From positions 1 to 39,271 of the IMG/VR virus record IMGVR_UViG_3300035670_000571: 39,271 nucleotides of DNA, one strand, 5' to 3'. Below the pieces are notes generated by a model, which was not told where the DNA came from, did no database searches, and saw nothing but the letters and a program-made list of their open reading frames with translations. The stretch comes from a virus. Positions 37,437 through 39,271 of the stretch are shown in pieces (the stretch's first letter is position 1; each line of letters opens with the position of its first letter). Both the position numbers and the translations under genes were made by a program.

Positions 37437-37648
37437 GACTGATCCTTGTCCTCTTGGTCGCTGGCTGCGGCCCTGTTACTGTATCGTCCGTGGCCTACAC
37501 GACGGCCTGCCCGAAAGGTGACCGCCAGTGCGAGATCAGACAGAACGCAGAGACCCTGTACTACATGGCGCACGGCGACGCGGCCAACGAACTGCTTTGC
37601 TCCGGCGATACGCGGGACGTTATGGGTGCGCTCTGCTCTGTCTACTGA
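37433..37648 (+). CDS. Small lipoprotein, candidate outer-membrane spanin
   Basis: A 71-residue protein with a lipobox at LVAGC (residues 8-12): a charged Arg at position 2, a hydrophobic stretch and the modified cysteine at residue 12. The mature part has four more cysteines (ACPKGDRQCE, ELLCSGD, ALCSVY), suggesting disulfides. It follows the anchored coiled-coil gene with an ATGA overlap, as in spanin pairs that fuse inner and outer membranes at lysis. The cysteine content is higher than usual for spanins, so another envelope role is possible. Confidence 0.6.
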   Translation: MRLILVLLVAGCGPVTVSSVAYTTACPKGDRQCEIRQNAETLYYMAHGDAANELLCSGDTRDVMGALCSVY

Positions 37649-38310
37649 CAGTCACCGCTAACGCCCAAGTCACGGGCGATCTGAACACCAACTCCGGCAA
37701 CACCAACTCCACCATCGACAGCGGGAACGTCTCCACCAGCGAGACCAAGAACTACAACGGCGCTGGCTCGTCTCCGTTCTCTACCCCCGTGCCGACAGCC
37801 GCAGCGCCGACAGTCATGGGCGGCGGCGGCAATGATAGTTGCCTGATCCCGAAACAGCAGGCTTTCCAGATCAGCATCTTCGGCAGGGCCGAGGGCAGCA
37901 TGGAGCAAGACCCTGAGTGCAACCGCCGCAAGGATGCCCGTCTACTTGGCACACCGCAAGAAGCTGGCGGGCTTGGCCTTCAGGTCAGCGGCATTTCGGT
38001 CATGTGCGACAACGCTCAAATCTACAAAGCAATGGCGCTGGCCAGCACACCCTGCCCGATATACAGCATTGAGACAGGCAAGCTTCTGGTGGGCCGCGAG
38101 GGCTATCTGGCTATGCGTGACAACCCGCATACCTATGTGGTAGGATACGCGCAAGATCGGTCCTTCTGGGACACCTTCCTTCGCATTGGAGAGGAACTGC
38201 CCGATGTCGTTGCTCAAGAAAACAGCGGCCCTACTCTGTCTGAGCGTTTCCGCCGCTCACGCCGATCCAACGATGACGGACCTACAGGGGTCGGCCCAGA
38301 CAATCCTTAA
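37597..38310 (+). CDS. Exported protein of unknown function
   Basis: About 237 residues if the TTG at 37597 is used. This start gives a basic head, a hydrophobic core (CALLCLLTVTANA) and a signal peptidase-like site before QVTG. A GTG at 37528 has a better ribosome-binding site but overlaps the lipoprotein by 120 bases. The mature N terminus is Asn/Ser/Thr-rich (TNSGNTNSTIDSGN). A more structured part has cysteines (DSCLIPKQQAFQISIFG, then GISVMCDNAQIYKAM), and the C terminus is basic. Probably periplasmic or surface-located. Its 3' end overlaps the next gene by 107 bases. Confidence 0.6.
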   Translation: MLRRYAGRYGCALLCLLTVTANAQVTGDLNTNSGNTNSTIDSGNVSTSETKNYNGAGSSPFSTPVPTAAAPTVMGGGGNDSCLIPKQQAFQISIFGRAEGSMEQDPECNRRKDARLLGTPQEAGGLGLQVSGISVMCDNAQIYKAMALASTPCPIYSIETGKLLVGREGYLAMRDNPHTYVVGYAQDRSFWDTFLRIGEELPDVVAQENSGPTLSERFRRSRRSNDDGPTGVGPDNP

Positions 38311-38953
38311 CCAACTGAACGCGGCTCAGAGCCTGACGGCTGGTGCCACCTACAGCGCCAGCAACGGCGACATCCTTGAACCCGGCATCATGCAGACGGC
38401 GACTGTCACTGAGCAGATGCGGCTCGACTACAACTCTGACATTCAGGGGGTGATCGACGCGACGTACTACAACGCCGAGATTTTGTTTCAGGATCAACAC
38501 ACCGCAGCAATGGCAAATCTCGATACGGCTGTCGATCAACTCGTTACCGCGACTGCGGTTTTGATGGAGGTGCAGGCGGTTGCGAACATGGCCGCCAACG
38601 CCGACACCGTGCAGGAGCAGATGGCCTTCCAGACGATCCTGACCAACAACGACATGACGATCAGCGCAGCCGACGTGAGCAACTACAACAACGCTCTCGG
38701 TGCTGTGCAGACCTACGCCCGCGATGCTGGCGCTTTCCTTGCCGCCTCGCGCAACGCGACCATGACCGGGACGGTGGATGCCTACGCGGCCAACAGCGGC
38801 ACGAGCCTCTACGGCGCGACTGTGGCCTACTCGCCGACGTTTGACATCATGAACATCAGCGCAGCCAACGTCTTCGGCATCGGCCTGCAAGGGCTGCTCG
38901 GCGCTGACACTGTGACGCTGGCCGACGTGTACGCTGCGGGCTACGGATCGTGA
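38204..38953 (+). CDS. Exported helical protein of unknown function
   Basis: A 249-residue protein using the ATG at 38204 (GAGAGGA upstream) inside the preceding gene. The signal peptide is residues 1-20 (basic KK, hydrophobic core, SAAHA cleavage site). The mature protein is Ala/Thr/Asn-rich and largely helical with few charges (for example AILMEVQAVANMAANAD-like segments around 120-150) and no cysteines after the signal. It ends in an overlap with the GTG of the membrane-anchored coiled-coil gene. No family recognised. Confidence 0.65.
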   Translation: MSLLKKTAALLCLSVSAAHADPTMTDLQGSAQTILNQLNAAQSLTAGATYSASNGDILEPGIMQTATVTEQMRLDYNSDIQGVIDATYYNAEILFQDQHTAAMANLDTAVDQLVTATAVLMEVQAVANMAANADTVQEQMAFQTILTNNDMTISAADVSNYNNALGAVQTYARDAGAFLAASRNATMTGTVDAYAANSGTSLYGATVAYSPTFDIMNISAANVFGIGLQGLLGADTVTLADVYAAGYGS

Positions 38954-39271
38954 GTGAAGAAGCTGAAACCACTGGCCTGCGGATCGCGGGCTTTGACGTA
39001 AAGGGATGGTGGTTCGCTGCCGCCCTGCCCGTCCTGTCTGGTATCAGCGGCACGATTTACTATGGCTACGATGTGGTCAATCGGTTCTGGGGCGTGGAGG
39101 AAAGCGTTGCCGAAGTTCTGGATGTGGTCAGCCGGGTGCAAACTCTTGAGCAAGCAATCCAAGACAACGATGTGCGCGGCCTTGCACCGAAGCTGTCGGC
39201 AATCTCGACCCAGATGGGGACGATCCTTGAGCAGCAGAAAGAGTTGATGGACCTGCGGTCTAAGGTGGAGA
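38950..39271 (+). CDS. N-terminal part of the membrane-anchored coiled-coil protein (continues at base 1)
   Basis: Starts with GTG at 38950 that overlaps the upstream stop (GTGA). It encodes a polar 19-residue head, a membrane span (about 20-38, WWFAAALPVLSGISGTIYY) and the first part of a long coiled coil with ESVAEVLDVVSRVQTLEQAI. The frame runs to the window end without a stop and is continuous with the frame at base 3, giving 143 residues in the closed circle. It belongs to the same membrane/exported gene cluster. Confidence 0.75.
   Translation, partial: MSEEAETTGLRIAGFDVKGWWFAAALPVLSGISGTIYYGYDVVNRFWGVEESVAEVLDVVSRVQTLEQAIQDNDVRGLAPKLSAISTQMGTILEQQKELMDLRSKVE
39146..39271. repeat. Terminal direct repeat, right copy
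   Basis: Identical over all 126 bases to 1-126. Annotating both copies counts the same bases twice: the unique length is 39,145 bp. Confidence 0.95.

Overview
The window reads as one complete tailed-phage genome. Its last 126 bases (39146-39271) repeat its first 126 (1-126), and one gene runs through the join, so the sequence closes to a circle of 39,145 bp. Coding is dense, codon use is strongly G/C-ending, and most adjacent genes share ATGA, GTGA or TTGA stop-start overlaps. The capsid protein (SU10/DUF5309-type), the adaptor, the portal and a run of large internal virion proteins without tape measure or sheath suggest a podovirus-like particle. The GC-rich codon use and several small proteins (DUF6378-type, a Roseobacter-style primase-helicase) suggest an alphaproteobacterial host, perhaps Rhodobacterales; this is inference. 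I see no integrase, tRNA, CRISPR, RNA polymerase or DNA polymerase gene.

Layout. (1) 27335 to 39271, joined to 1-15123, plus strand: the late region. It runs terminase small and large subunits, two unknown large proteins (the second with an ADP-ribosyltransferase-like domain), three tiny basic proteins, adaptor, tail/fibre genes, and then a cluster of membrane and exported proteins that crosses the join. The cluster continues with a Tad2 (DUF2829) anti-defence protein, an exported thermonuclease and a GH19 endolysin. After these come a large tail protein, ejection (internal virion) proteins, portal, scaffold, major capsid and small head genes. A hairpin with a T-run at 15148-15195 is placed to end the late transcript. 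(2) 15360-19159, minus strand: thirteen small, translationally coupled genes, mostly unknown, beginning with a 32-residue membrane peptide and ending with a helix-turn-helix protein and a PD-(D/E)XK nuclease-like protein. (3) 19160-19291: divergent control region. (4) 19292-26851, plus strand: the early region, with HTH regulator, DUF6378 protein, RuvC-like resolvase, RecE/Cas4-like nuclease, ssDNA-binding protein, primase-polymerase/helicase fusion, SprT-like metalloprotease and DNA methyltransferase. (5) Two repeat-rich non-coding stretches, 25879-26017 (ten GTGAG-type repeats and a long hairpin) and 26854-27310 (11-bp tandem repeats, a DnaA-box match, a C-rich tract and an A+T-rich stretch). 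I regard these as the best candidates for the replication origin and/or packaging start.

How it fits together. The phage apparently brings its own initiator primase/helicase, SSB and recombination nucleases and relies on the host replicative polymerase. The late genes build a short-tailed particle with peptidoglycan-cutting ejection proteins. The membrane/exported cluster beside the endolysin probably serves lysis and envelope interactions, and the Tad2 protein should counter Thoeris-type defence. The least explained and most interesting parts are the two repeat regions, the membrane/exported cluster, the ART-domain protein and the minus-strand small-gene operon.
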